This document shows, piece by piece, positions 11,613 to 24,170 of a stretch of DNA of 64,000 bases. The notes beneath the pieces were generated by a model. That model was not told the DNA's origin. It ran no database searches and was given only the letters and a program-made list of their open reading frames with translations. How positions within the stretch are numbered: the stretch's first letter is position 1; each line of letters starts with the position of its first letter. The position numbers were made by a program, and so were the translations under genes. The DNA is from Calliopsis andreniformis (taxonomy: Eukaryota; Arthropoda; Insecta; Hymenoptera; Andrenidae): positions 13,184,961 to 13,248,960 of the forward strand of contig NC_135071.1 in the NCBI RefSeq assembly GCF_051401765.1, written 5' to 3'.

Positions 11613-14600
11613 TGAAAGAACTTTGTATATTTGAAACTTTGAATGCATAAAATTAAAAATTTCGCGGAATTAGAAATTTGTATTTTTAATATTCGAAAAA
11701 CTAGCGATCTGAAAATTTCTGAATTTGGAAGCTACATATCGCTCGCGATGAAGAAACAGTTATTGGTTCGAAAGTACCCACTGGTTACCTTGACTTTTCT
11801 TCAAAACGACACCTCGATCATCTTCACCGATTGCGAAGCGAGTACTTGATGGAATCCGACAATCCTTAGCGAGCACATGTTTCAACGACACTGAATACAA
11901 TGAACAACCAGCTGGAGTCACGAACGAACTGATATTCCCAAGGCGACAGTTTTCCCCTCGTCGACATGGTGTTTTCGAAAAAAATTCCGCTTTTGTTTTG
12001 CAATGGTACGTGGCCACCCGTATGCGTCGCTGTAAATACGGATAAAGCCTGACCCGAATGATGCAAGCACTTTAGCTGCGTTCGGTTGTCGTTGCGTTCA
12101 AACAAGCATCAAATTTACGTTCGATACTAGTCAGACGACCGATAACGAGGTCAAGCATCTTGAAACTTCGTGGACAAAATATCCTCGATCGATTGGCATT
12201 TCCATAACTACTTGAATATCAGAAATCAACGAATCAAAAGTTTGAATGAAAAAAAGAAACACTGAAAAGAGGCTGCATGAGTTCACAGAAGTTGTCGATT
12301 AAAAATTGGGATTAACAGTTTCCTAACCTTAAGGAATTTTCCACGTTGTGGGCTTATGTCTCTTACAAGTTTGCAGTGAGAAATACGTTCTTGGAACAGC
12401 TCGTATACTAGCTAGTAGCTCAGGTGGTTTTATCAAAGGTGTCATAGAATGATTTAAAGTGATAGTCTCTGGATGAGTGAAGTGAAATAAATAGTGAGTT
12501 TATAGTAATGAATACTACATGTATTTAGTGCTATAACAATTTTTATGAATTCTATAAATTAATTTTGTAGCATCTTCGGAAAACTCATTAAATTGCGCTG
12601 ATTGATTACTGATTAAAATGGCAGAGGTAAATATATGTATGTAATTTCATCAGAGATTGTGAATAGTGCTGTTGTATAAAATTAGTATTTTATATATATT
12701 TAGTGAATTGTGTGATCTCTAGGGCATGCTGGAACAAAATTGTTGTCTATGTAAAACACCCTATTAATGGTTAATATTTTTATTTCCTACAAAGTAGACA
12801 ATATTAAGTTATACTTTAAGTTTCATCCCAGCAAGGTCCTACGACAAAGATCCTACATGATTATATCTCAGTTCATCAAAGTTTTCCAACACCTTCAAAA
12901 GCAGAGGAAACAGTGATAAAACGAATCGCCTATAATTGCATCAAAATTCCCCAGACATCATCAATCTCCATAAAAATTACACAACTGCTAGAAAAATACT
13001 TCGAAACCAATCACTGCAACTGCTTCACTACTCCCACGGTTTTCATTACAGGGACCATTTATCGTTCAGATATTCTGCACCTTTTATGCCATTCTGCATC
13101 CCGTCGAGCGATCATTCTCCCTCGATTATAGCCACGGGTAATAAAAAACAGCGGCGCATGGAAATAAACAATTCCGCGTAAAAAGTTATATTCCAGCGGC
13201 GTCGAGACGCGAACGAGCTTCGAGGCTGTGCCCAGCCGTGTCGGCGCGCAAAAATTTCGACGATCGAAGGCTCTTACCCTTTCCGCGCGAAATAAACGCG
13301 CACGTCGAAAAATGCTTCCTTATCTCGAGTGGCATTCGGCGTGTCGCATTCCACGAGGCGTATATGCAACTCCGTTTCGCGATTGACGCCTTTATCGGCA
13401 CATCGAAATGAACACACGCGCATATTCAATATCACGGAACGTTATACGCGTCGCTGCAATCTTTAACCTGTTAACCTGGTCACTACATCGCTAGGATTAC
13501 GCCTTCTTATCTGAAATTATACCATCAAGGACACAGTTGCTGATCAGAATATACTTCTTGATCAGTTTAGTATTATATATACGTATATGAAATTTATTTG
13601 GAGGAAAATTTGTTGCAAAAAATTAGTCGATTATTGTTGTCCTGTTTTGATTCTTATAGGTGAAATTAAATAGCTGGTGGTGAGACAATTTAAGTGATCA
13701 GATATTGCTGCCTGTATATGTTTTACTATGAGCACTGAATTATGATTTAATTATTATTTTCGCAGCTTTCTTCAGTAACAAATTGAAGACAGCATATACA
13801 TTGATGTGAATGAGAAAGAATTCTTTGGATTTGGTTAATTTTTTCGTGAATTTAAGTAAAGTGTGAATTCGTTAAGTAAACAGGAACTGGGTCCTTGACG
13901 GTAAGTCACTTGCAATTGAAGCGTTCGAGGCAATGAAAGGATTTAAAGTAAATGGTGCGCCTATACTAAGTGTCTAGGTATTGTGATATTTACCTTACTT
14001 CTAGAATTCAATTCCCACAAATTACTCTTCATTAAAACCTAAAAACAGAACTACACAAACTTCCCTCGAAACAAAACCTCTCTACAAAAGCCCAAAACTA
14101 CTAACTAAAGGTTGATTACAGATCCAACAGAATGTTATATATCAATTGTCTTCTTATCTATTAGAAAAAAAAAAACAAGCATTATTCAACATGTAATCAG
14201 CCTTTAGTAAAATCAATAAAACTCTCAATCATATGCACCTACACTTAGGCTACCTCTCAGTCCACCAGTGTATTATATGGATTCTACTATTCCATATCCT
14301 TTGCTCATTGAAAGTTCCCACAAATGTTTAAATATCTTCTGTCAATCGAGTCCCAGGTATCGCTGTCTAACACAATCGAGAGCAATTCACAGTCGCTGGG
14401 ACCGACAATCCGCCGTGGAAACTTCACGGATCGTCGGCGATTTCCGTTCAGGAATCTGTCACTGGCAGCACGCGGCGCGCCTCGCCAGGACACCCTGTAT
14501 GTGTGCACGTCGGATTAGAAAGTCTTCGGTACGATCGACTCGTAAATGCTTCAATCGTTTCACAACGAAATGCTCCAAGGCGTGCCACCGTCTACTCTGC

Positions 14601-17600
14601 GCGCCGTTACTTCGTTTACTCTGCATCCAGCCTTGGATGCTGCGGCTCTCGTAACGCGACTATCGCGTTTCGATGAAAGTTCCGGGCAGAAAAAAGCCGC
14701 GAGGACGTTTACCATCGGGGATTCCGACGATGGCGAGAAGCGCAACCGTGAATGATTTAGAAGCGATCCTTGCTCAGGCATTCGAGGAATCCCAATCGCC
14801 TTTTTGCGAGCCAGGAATGACACTTTCTTTTCTTCCTCGTTTCTTCCCTGTCTCTCGAGTATGAAGATTCAATGACTTCGGTGACACTAGCATATTTGTC
14901 GTTTCAAAGCTGAGTTACGTAAGTCACTCGTTCTTAGTTTCGAGATATTGATGTTTGAAGCTTTTTATTTCGGTACTGTCTTAGAGGGTTGTCTTTTTCA
15001 ACCCTTGGTTACAAGTGATCTGCGGATTTTGATGTATTTTTTGTGTAAAAAGTTACAAAATGTAGATTATATTCAAAAACATAGAAAATTTGGAATATAG
15101 AGAGTAAATTATAGAATTATAGAAGAAAATTTTTATTTAGTTTCCATTTTTTTAACTGTGTGTATGAAAATATGAAATTGCATAAAAATTCGCTGTCTAG
15201 TTATTCTTCTTTCTCAAAGCATAAAATCTATATTCTGGCTCTCAACTAAGCCTTAACTCGAATTTTTTGAAAATGTGACATAGATCATTTTGCCTTATAA
15301 ACACAGATATAGCTTCTTTGTCTTTTTGTAGATCTTCTCGTTTATGAATATAGTAGGACCTCGATGGGACCACAGTTGAAATATTTTCTTAGTGGCTAAC
15401 TTTATTATTAAACTATTATTAAGCCATAGCACAAACCTAAAACACTACCCTCATGAAAGAATTAATTCTGAAGAAAAGAGATTCTGTTAAACGAGGTTCT
15501 AAAACATACAGATTACATTAATATAATTCTTATTCTAATACTATTATTGCTGTAGAAAACTGGACAAATATTCATGTTTAACTAATTAATCTTTTATTTT
15601 TGTCCACTTCTCACGTCTCTATAGAAATAAGAAAACTTGCTTATATCTCACTTGCATCTTTAGTTTGACAAAGTATCAACTAGTTTCGATGTTGCCTTCA
15701 AAGAGTTCGTCTCAGCCAAGGTGCACGTATAAAACATGTTTTTATGCCACGCTCGTAAATCCCTCTGAACAGACCATAGTGCGTTTTACTTTTATCTACT
15801 ATACGCCTGCTCTCGCGTGACTATCATGGATTATTTGGTTGAGCTATGAGACACGGGGTTAGCGTGTTGATATAAACAGTGATTAGTCCAAGTTGCTTAG
15901 ACTTTGTGCCAACACAAAGCCACGCTTTAGAGTGCTGACGTATTTAAACGAAATAAAGCTTTAAGATAAACTGAGTGATTAGAAGGGCGTATATTATATT
16001 CCTTAAAAATTACAGGGAAACGTAAGAATAATTTATTGATCTCTGTAGCAGTTAAAGAAGCAGTTCGTGTAACGCTCCTCCACTTTCAAAAATGTCGTTC
16101 TTTCTCTAATCTCGGTTTGAAAGATTATCACAGATAATTATATAGATTGATATTAATAGAGCGAGCTTTCGATATAATTTCTAGTTTTGGAATTTTTTCA
16201 TTTTAGTTATCCTTTAGGTAGCTTTTAAAAAGAATTCAAATTTCTATTTGATAGGTGAAATCCTAATTGATTTGAAGTTATAGACTTTTATCCAGATTAA
16301 TCCTTTCAATATCACTCTATGACTACAAGGATAATGAAAATTGCCAAGCCCACATTTATCTACTCTTCGTGCATGAAGAAACAATTCCATGCGCATCGTA
16401 AATGTTATTGGCGAACGAAATTTGTTCCACATGTCGATAAATCTTTCTAAAGTACACCAACTACCAGCCAAAAGAAAATTTTTGTCAATATTGTTTCTAC
16501 ACGTTAAACAGTAAAAAAGATTAGAAATTAGAAGATTTCTAAAGCAGCAAATACGAATGTCTCAATGAACTTCTATCGAGACAATACTCTAATCACACAA
16601 ATGGGATTACCAGCTACCTGAGAATATATGAAAGAAACACAATTCGTCATTTCTGAAAGTAGTAATAAACGTCACTCACAGAGCGCCTAATATTTGCCCT
16701 CATCGATAGCATAAGAAGAATAGTATCATTAGTGAACAACTAGGTTTCCTGTACCTAGTACGTCATAATTCCAAAAACAAGACCCAGTTAACCTTTGTCC
16801 ATACAACTTTTTCCCCGATTACCCCATGAATTATTTACGCGCAAGATCGCCATGTATTAAAATGAGGAAAAGCCTTGGGACCAGTCTCCGAGTGCAATTA
16901 CTCGACAATTAGTTCCTGCTGCTACACTTTGTCAGTTTCTACCTGCCACTTTGCTGTATTGTCTCACTCGCTCCTCTCGCGAAATACTCTTCTATTTCGC
17001 CAATAGGAAGCAACACGGACCACGCAGAGGGAACACGCGTGTAAATGGAAACTTTTCCAAAGCGCGACGTCGTGTTTGACAAACTGCTTGGCGAATGTTT
17101 GTCATAAATGGCGCAGCATGAGTAATCTGACCAAACAGAAAACGCTGCCTACCGTGTGCTTCATGAATGTTTCCATTGAGATTAAGTGTTACTCTACCGA
17201 TGTCCTACCCTTGTTCCTCTGATTGCTATGCTACTATCCATGCAGGGTGTCCTCTACTTGGCAGCAATATTATAGGAGCATAATTCACAAGAGAAGATAA
17301 GAAGAAAATGTGAAGTTGTAAGCTTGTAAACGTTTACAAAGTTATAGGGACATATTGAACGTACTTACAAGGTATTCCATAATGTGTGAAGATCCTTGAT
17401 CATTTTTGAAAATGACTACTTTCTGGGTCAATGCAAGCTCGACATCAGTGTGATATGAAATTTACTACGTTCTGAATTTCTGATGCTCTGCTTCAGAGAA
17501 GAGAGCTTAGGAAAGTTCAAAAACCCTAGAAGTCGAACATTGACGACGAAGAAAACTGTTAGAGCTTACTGTCACGCATATCTAAAAATAATCACTGATT

Positions 17601-19230
17601 AAACACACATAGGTATATTTAATCATCTAACGAATCCTCGCCAGAGGAATTCGTAAGTAGACGAATTATTAATTAGAGTGTATTTAATTAGCTAAAGAGG
17701 GACATTGTCCATCCAGACTGAATCCGATCAGATAAGAGCTCTTTTATTATGCATTAGGCCGAATAGAACTGGACCGACCAAAAGATGGAGCACGATAAAA
17801 ACGGGATTTTTAGTTTCCTGGAAGCACCGATCACCGACTCCAGAGATCATTCAGCTCGATTGGAGCGCGTTAGGGGACTAGCACCGCAATGTTGCTCGTT
17901 TACATTCCTCTGCTCTGTGTCATTTCGGTGTGGTTATGCATTGTATTAACGGTTACGGGGTACGCTCGGTCATCGATCATAGTGCAGGATCTACATATAA
18001 AGAGCAAAGCGGGTAATTGTTGAGTAATGATAAGCATCTTAAGAGGGTACAGGAGATCGTTAGTAATTGTTTCTGAGGACATACTCCAGCAGTAAATTAC
18101 GTATCTCCTAGTAGAACAGATACAAAAGAAATATTTGAGCAACTTTTCCATGCACCATATCAAAGAGAGATAATAGATACGAATTACATTGACAGTATAT
18201 TGTCTTTTTAAATATTTAAATTCAGTCAGCGTTCATTTGAAGAAACAGCTAATTATATTTTCGTGAAAAATAAAATCCTCATTTTTCCTTTTTTATTCTC
18301 GTGTCAAGAGACAGTAAATTGGAATGTATACTTAGTACTCGAAAATTGCAAGTGTGAACAATGGAAAAATAGGTATACAATTTTACGCTATCTTCTTGCT
18401 TGAAGTAAGTAATATCGTCTAAAAAACTGTGCATCCTATAAATCAATTGTGTCGCGTTGTTTTCGAAATTTGTATACCCCTTTAAGAAATCGATTTCCAA
18501 AACACGAGTCGCCTTGGTTACGTGGGTTTGAGGTCGCTCGTAAAAACTTCCGCGCACTTCTTTTACCCATGATTCAAAGCGTAAGAAAGGGAACGTGATT
18601 CTGTTGCGGAGTGAACATAACACCTGGATGAAGTTACGTTTGAGAGGTCGAGTATAACAAACTATCCAAGATACGGCGTTATTGATTAAATCCTGTGACA
18701 GCCAAGCAACGATACGACACGTAGGAAATAATGTAACATTGTAATAGAATGTTGATTTTTTATACACTACTCGTGCTTATTTTTTGCAAAATATTGTACG
18801 TTCGTGTGGAAGACAAAAGACATTGAAGTTTCTTAACGTGAAAAGTTAACGTTGAAATTTCGAAATATTTCAGAGCCACTAAGCTAACAAAAAGTAGAGA
18901 AAAAGAAAGACAACGATTTAGTCATAACACCCCTTTAGGAGTTCAAGCACCAATGATATCTGTGATACTTGTCTATGTTTCTGTGCCTGTAGATTATAAT
19001 CATTTACAAAAAAGGAACTTCGATACCTAAACTGAAAAATTACTTTTTTTTTAATTTAAGTTTACTTCTTAACATGTAAGATTAAGAGAAAAGTAACACT
19101 TTCGATAAAAGTTCTTCTTTTAGATATGATTTTAATTCAGAGACAGAGAAACAGAGTTCAACACAGAAGTATGAACAAGTGTATATCCTCCTCAGCTCGT
19201 ATAGCACAGAGATATCTAACAAACGTCTTA
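11613..19230. other. Gene-poor DNA with GC-rich islands and relics of mobile DNA
   Basis: No supported gene. GC-rich islands lie at about 11750-12140, 13100-13460, 14380-14870, 16800-17150 and 17640-17900. Short pieces resembling transposon ends occur at 14485-14500 (ACACCCTGTATG), 17244-17260 (CAGGGTGTCC) and about 15350 (TAGTAGGACCTCGAT). A minus-strand frame at 18279-18767 is open for 162 codons but starts with GTG and matches nothing I know. Confidence 0.5.
15245..15315. repeat. Diverged copy of a dispersed repeat also at about 1925-1990
   Basis: Both places read ACTC(A/G)AATTTTTT.GAAAAT, then a stretch ending CATTTTGC or CGTTTTGC, then CACAGATAT. The match covers about 60-65 bases with several substitutions. 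About 35 bases downstream of the copy here lies a pogo-like end (ATAGTAGGACCTCGATGG at about 15345). I cannot define the full element. Confidence 0.35.
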
Positions 19231-19238
19231 AAAGCAGC

Positions 19239-19716
19239 CAGTAGAGCCCTGAAAATGTCCAGAAGACGTCTTTGAAACGTTCGAAATTACAAATAATCTT
19301 TAAGACGTCTTAAAAAAACATTCATAAGATGTTCAAAAGCGTCTAAATCACGCCTATAAAGCGTTCACACAAACAATAGACGTCATGTACTATTTAAGTC
19401 TAAGTCCTCATCTCTCGACCACCTTATCATCATAAATCACGAATATACATATTATTCAGAGCTCATAAATATCCAGTAAAGTCCTAAAAATGTCCTGAGA
19501 ACATCTCTGAAACATTCGAAACTACAAATAATCTTTAAAACGCCTTAAAACACACTCACAAGATATCTTAAACGCGTTCAAATCACGTCTATAAGACATT
19601 CAGACAATCAGTAGACGTCTTCAAAACGTCTTCAAGGCGTCGTGTGCCATCTGGATCTAGGTCCTCATCTCTTAACTACCTTATCAACATACGTACACAT
19701 TGTTCAGAGCTCAGGT
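19239..19716. repeat. Tandem duplication, unit about 235-248 bp, rich in GACGTCTT
   Basis: CAGTAGAGCCCTGAAAATGTCC at 19239 recurs as CAGTAAAGTCCTAAAAATGTCC at 19474 (offset 235). The unit end TTCAGAGCTCA at 19455 recurs at 19703 (offset 248); the second copy carries an extra GACGTCTTCAAAACGTCTTC piece. Both copies share CGAAA.TACAAATAATCTTTAA and CCTCATCTCT..AC.ACCTTATCA. The palindrome GACGTC is repeated within the units. Non-coding in all frames that I can judge. Confidence 0.8.
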
Positions 19717-22700
19717 GGTCCCTGGATCCACTCAGATCATTATTCCCAGGTACCACCCAGACTCTAAACACTGCTTCCCATTCTCCAAAACTCAAAAACT
19801 CAAAAACCTCCGCTGACGAGCATCCTTCCTACAACCAGACACTCGATCAACGTCTGGCGTTTCCATATGGTATACCTGTCGCGCAAACCTGTCGAACGTT
19901 AATGGTCCCAGACGGTGGGGGCATCCATAAACCTCGCGTCGCATCGACTGTGTGGAATTTCTGGCCGCGACGTCGCTCCGTTCCGCGTCGCCGCGATATT
20001 AAATAACAATTTCAACGATCCGCGAAACATCCATCGCGCACGACGCTTTTTCTACACGCGCGCCGCCGTTTCTCGAATATTCGAATCCGCGGGGAGCAAC
20101 GACGTCGCCAGGTTTCCTCAATGCCAGGTTTGCTCACTGTCAGAGCGCGGGACGACGAATAGGCGAGCGTGAATTTCCAGTGGAACCTCCCCGATGGCAG
20201 TGGCCAGATTTTGGGATCGAACAACCGTTACGCGTGAATTCGGTGATCCATGATCGACTTGATCGAGTCGAAGGATCGACAATCCTTGTGGTGACACGGT
20301 TTTCTTGAGGAGGGAGCTCGCGAGGTACCAAAGTGGCGCCAGCGATGGGCCTCGGGAGGGACTCCACAGAGGCTACAGTCAGAAATTCAGCTACAACTGC
20401 TAATATTGCTGAAGCTGTATACTCTGTATTACATGGTGTGTGTACACCATTCAGTAGTTTTAGCAGTCTCGATTAATTTCGGAGTCTAGCCAAAGTTTGT
20501 ACTGTTTTTGCTTAGTTCTGGTTTTAGATATAGGGGAGCATAAAGAAAAGACTTTCATGAAGTAGGAAGGAGGGACTCTAGCTTCTTTTTGAGAAATTAA
20601 TTGTACTGGTTATCGTGTGAGTGGTATATGTCCATGGTTTAAAAAATATTATTTTATTATCTGATTCGCACAGAAATGAGACAAATCGTAAAGAAAGTAA
20701 AATAAAATTTAGAAAAAATTGCGCTGCTTCAGTGAGAGTACTAGCATTTCTGTGGTCAGTCTTCATGTGTAGAAATTTTTACTTTTTCAATCATGATTTT
20801 GTTGACGAGACAGAGTCGTTTCTTGCTGCTTTGTGAAAGGTAGTTTGTGTGTGCTCTCCTACATGTAAAAAAAGTTGGACAAAAGACTCGGTACGTACTT
20901 TGTAGAGCCCCCCTGTGAGGCCTATCGTTGATTTGATAACTTGTTTGGAGGGAATCTTTCGAGGACACTTTGGTACCATGAAAATTCTATTTAAAAAATT
21001 TTTTTTTTTTTGAGTTGTAGAGATTTGTAAGGAAACTCAAGAAAAATAGTAGCTAAATTGACTAAATTTCGTTATTACTACTTTTTTGTTCTTTAAAGTG
21101 CAGTTATCCCTTGAAGATTGAGCTGAGGAATAGCTAGCCATGAGCTATCATACGAAAGCTAAGGGGGTGTTTCTGAATGCCAAGCCTCTTAGATATTTGT
21201 CCTGAAGAAATAGTTTCAACTAGGATTTCTAAATGTCGAACAAAGTCTATACGAAAGGAAATAATTTTTTGACAATATTCTTACAGGAAGGAAGTAATTG
21301 AAAATTAACATATTTAGAGTTATGGGTTCGAGAGTTGTTCAGTTTAATATTCCTAGGTTTACTGCTGTCAGTAGCTATATCTATTTTCCCATTTTTTGCA
21401 CAGTGGAAGGTAAAAGAAAGCGTAGAAAATGGAACACATTGTAACTTTATAAAAAGGAACTATAAAGTATCTATACTATTCATTACCAGTAGTATCAGAA
21501 AAACAATTATGACAGATTAGGGTACAAGGTGGTCGAGGAATTTTACAATGCAGCTATTTCATCTGTGAGAACTTTGCACATATGTTTTTTAACGTCCCTG
21601 TCGATTACAGTTAAAATCATTTTCAACTTTGATTATTATTTTCAATGAAAGTCGCTGTTTAGTTTTAGAAAGACCATTGTATCAATCTTTCTCTTACGTG
21701 AAAGTATTTTAGCTTAACGTCACGTGCATTTGTAAAGAATCTACTTGTCGATGGCACGTGCACCAAAGGATAAGGGACTACATAAGCATAAAACACTAAG
21801 ATACATAACTGACTGATAACATAATAATGTAATTAGCAAGCAAAAGTAAATGTTCTTCAGAAGCAGAGATCAACATTAGAGAGAGCATATCTTAATCTAA
21901 CTATCTTATTAAATTACTTTAAAGAATACTTAAAAAGTAACATTAGTTTCTGCAATTCCAGATACAGCTGATACATACTTTAACTAAAACACGAAAAACC
22001 AATTGCTTCTTAAAATATGCAGACCAGCTACAAACATCACCGATTTTAAACCTCAGATATTTAAGACACATATATTGCATATCTGATTGCCAATATTCCT
22101 CATTTTCAAAGATATCAGTGTCGTTCTAAAATTACAAAAGTTTGCAGTGATTCAAAAATATGGAGTACCATAAGTGCTCACATAATCAGGGAGGCTTCAA
22201 ATAAAAACTTAATAGAAGTTCATAAAAAAATAATTTCGTTTCGATAAACCTCTAACTCCTAGTAAAACGAAACAATAAAATTGCTTCCCTCAGTCTGACC
22301 ACCTGCGCGTCTGACAGGGCCTGACACGCTGGACCAACCGTTGATCCTGTCACTGGCAAGACATTTGTGCCAGAGCGCGAGATATTTTTCGGCCGATCGC
22401 GCGACTTCGCGGTATCGACATCACCTAAGAACAGCGACCGCTCGAAATGAATGAGGCCTGCGGTGATAAATATTAAACAAGCGTGCGCATAAGCCGCGTT
22501 ACGTGGACGACCGATATGTTTGAACGACTGGAAAAACGCTTCGAGATATCGGCTTGAAAATAGCCTGCCAAAGGTGTAACTGGCAGCACACGAGTCTCGA
22601 CCTCAGCTTTAATTGTAAGGCTCTTGCTTGACACATTACTCTTTCTCTATTGTTCCTCAGACTTTGCGTTCTGACTGCTAGAACCAGGATAAAACTATAA

Positions 22701-23339
22701 AATGTCTCTAATCCTTGAACGATTGTCTAAGAAATATCTAGCTTGATAACAGGAACGAATCGCCAGTGGCAAGATTTCTTTTATTTACAATTGGTCCTGC
22801 ACTGTGTGCCAGATAAAGTGGCATTTATGTCAGACATTTTTTGGCAGACTGTACCTAGCACGTGGCCCGATTTCTTCGCCGCTGTCACTCGTAGCACGCG
22901 TGTCACTATTCAGTCTAATTTTCGTGAATGATAACACGCACACAGAGCGTTTAAAATACCGAAAACAAACTCTCTACGTACACAATTTTCATTCAATAGA
23001 TCGTTCCATAAGCCTCTGACCCACACCCATACTCTACTTTCGCCGCTCAGATTCCTCACAACAAACACTACAAAACAGACACCTATTCCCATTAAAAGTA
23101 TTCTAAACTCTGCTACTTTTACACAACTTAAAATTCCATGGACGTAACACGTACTCCCGAAGAGCACCCGATTCTGCTTTCTCTGCGACCGTTCAGTTCT
23201 CGAAAGATTCTCGAAAGAATCTCCCAGAGAGAACGACAGCTGACATACAACACACAATCTCCTCAGCAATATTACCAAGCCAGAGACTAGATACAACTGT
23301 CACAAAAGAGATACAAAAACTTATGGAACAACCTAGCAC
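19717..23339. other. Gene-poor DNA
   Basis: No supported gene. CpG-rich islands occur at about 19840-20380 and 22280-22570; both are open by chance in several frames on both strands, as GC-rich DNA tends to be. The rest is AT-rich. Confidence 0.5.
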
Positions 23340-24170
23340 ATCCACGCAGTGCGTCTACACAAGAGAGCCATTCGCCAGTAGGGGCCATGTGGACCCAAGG
23401 GAACTCACGTCTTAGCGATGCAACGACTCTTCTGACCGACGATCCCTCTTCCAGTCGATCCCTTAGGACACTTTGTTCTCTTCTGTCCTGTCCCTTCACC
23501 AGGCAGCACGCTAGAAGCAACAGCTGAGACTTGGAGGTTCCTCGCGGAGCCAGTTGCACTATGATCCAGCACGAGCGCGAGCGCGAGGGGCCACACGTCA
23601 ACGAGGCCAGGGTATGAGGATCGTGACGGAGGGAAGAAATCGGGGTTCAGCTACATCCGAACAGTTCGGGGGTTCGGAGACAACTGAGCCTACCGGCGCG
23701 GCGGCGGACTTTGGAATCGGTGAGCGGTTCGGTTCGCCGACTCAACTTCTCTCGAGCCAAGTCGTGCTCGTTCTTTTCTCCGTCTCTCAATACACGGTAC
23801 ACGCCAAGTGCACGGTATACGCGCGCGTTCTACCTTCGCGGCGACGAGCCTCGCTTCTGTTCCTCCTGTTCTCCTTCTGCACCTTTTGTTCCTTCTGCCC
23901 GGTGGCTTTTCTGTGTTGCCTCGCCCCGCCACACGCTCCAACGCAGAGCGGTGCCGCCGCAGAAGCGGCCACGCACGTGCGTGTCTCGCGACTTTGTTCG
24001 CGATGGAAATGGGCACGGTGGAAATCGATGGTCGTGGCGAAGTCAAGGGTCCCTGATGGCACTGCCTGCGACGGGAGAATCGGCCTGACAAGGGGAGGAC
24101 ACGGGGAGATGGGGACCTATTTTGACGAACCTTTTCTTGGCGGAACTTTGTCGAAAATGGGTTGACACGT
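23340..24170. promoter_or_regulatory. Large CpG-rich island, possible promoter or 5' exon
   Basis: This is the most GC- and CpG-rich stretch of the gene-poor half, with words such as GCGCGAGCGCGAGGGG and CGGCGCGGCGGCGGAC. On the minus strand a good donor (AAGAC then GTGAGT) lies at 23408-23403, so the island could hold a 5' non-coding exon of a minus-strand gene with distant further exons. Frames open here on both strands start mostly at GTG or TTG and show no family motif, so I do not call a CDS. Confidence 0.3.

Noticed and set aside
15345..15510. Possible second pogo-like element (ATAGTAGGACCTCGATGG ... AACGAGGTTCTAAAAC)
   Set aside because: The right end is too diverged and the flanking TA is ambiguous, so only the dispersed-repeat similarity nearby is reported.
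23405..23596. Minus-strand frame with a signal-peptide-like start (W-P-L-A-L-A-L-V-L) followed by a GTGAGT donor
   Set aside because: The frame starts at GTG, not ATG, and no upstream in-frame ATG or matching second exon was found. The donor is kept only as a possible 5' exon end.
23614..24165. Plus-strand open frame of about 184 codons from an ATG in the CpG-rich island
   Set aside because: The region is open in several frames on both strands because it is GC-rich; the translation shows no domain and an uneven, low-complexity hydrophobic run.
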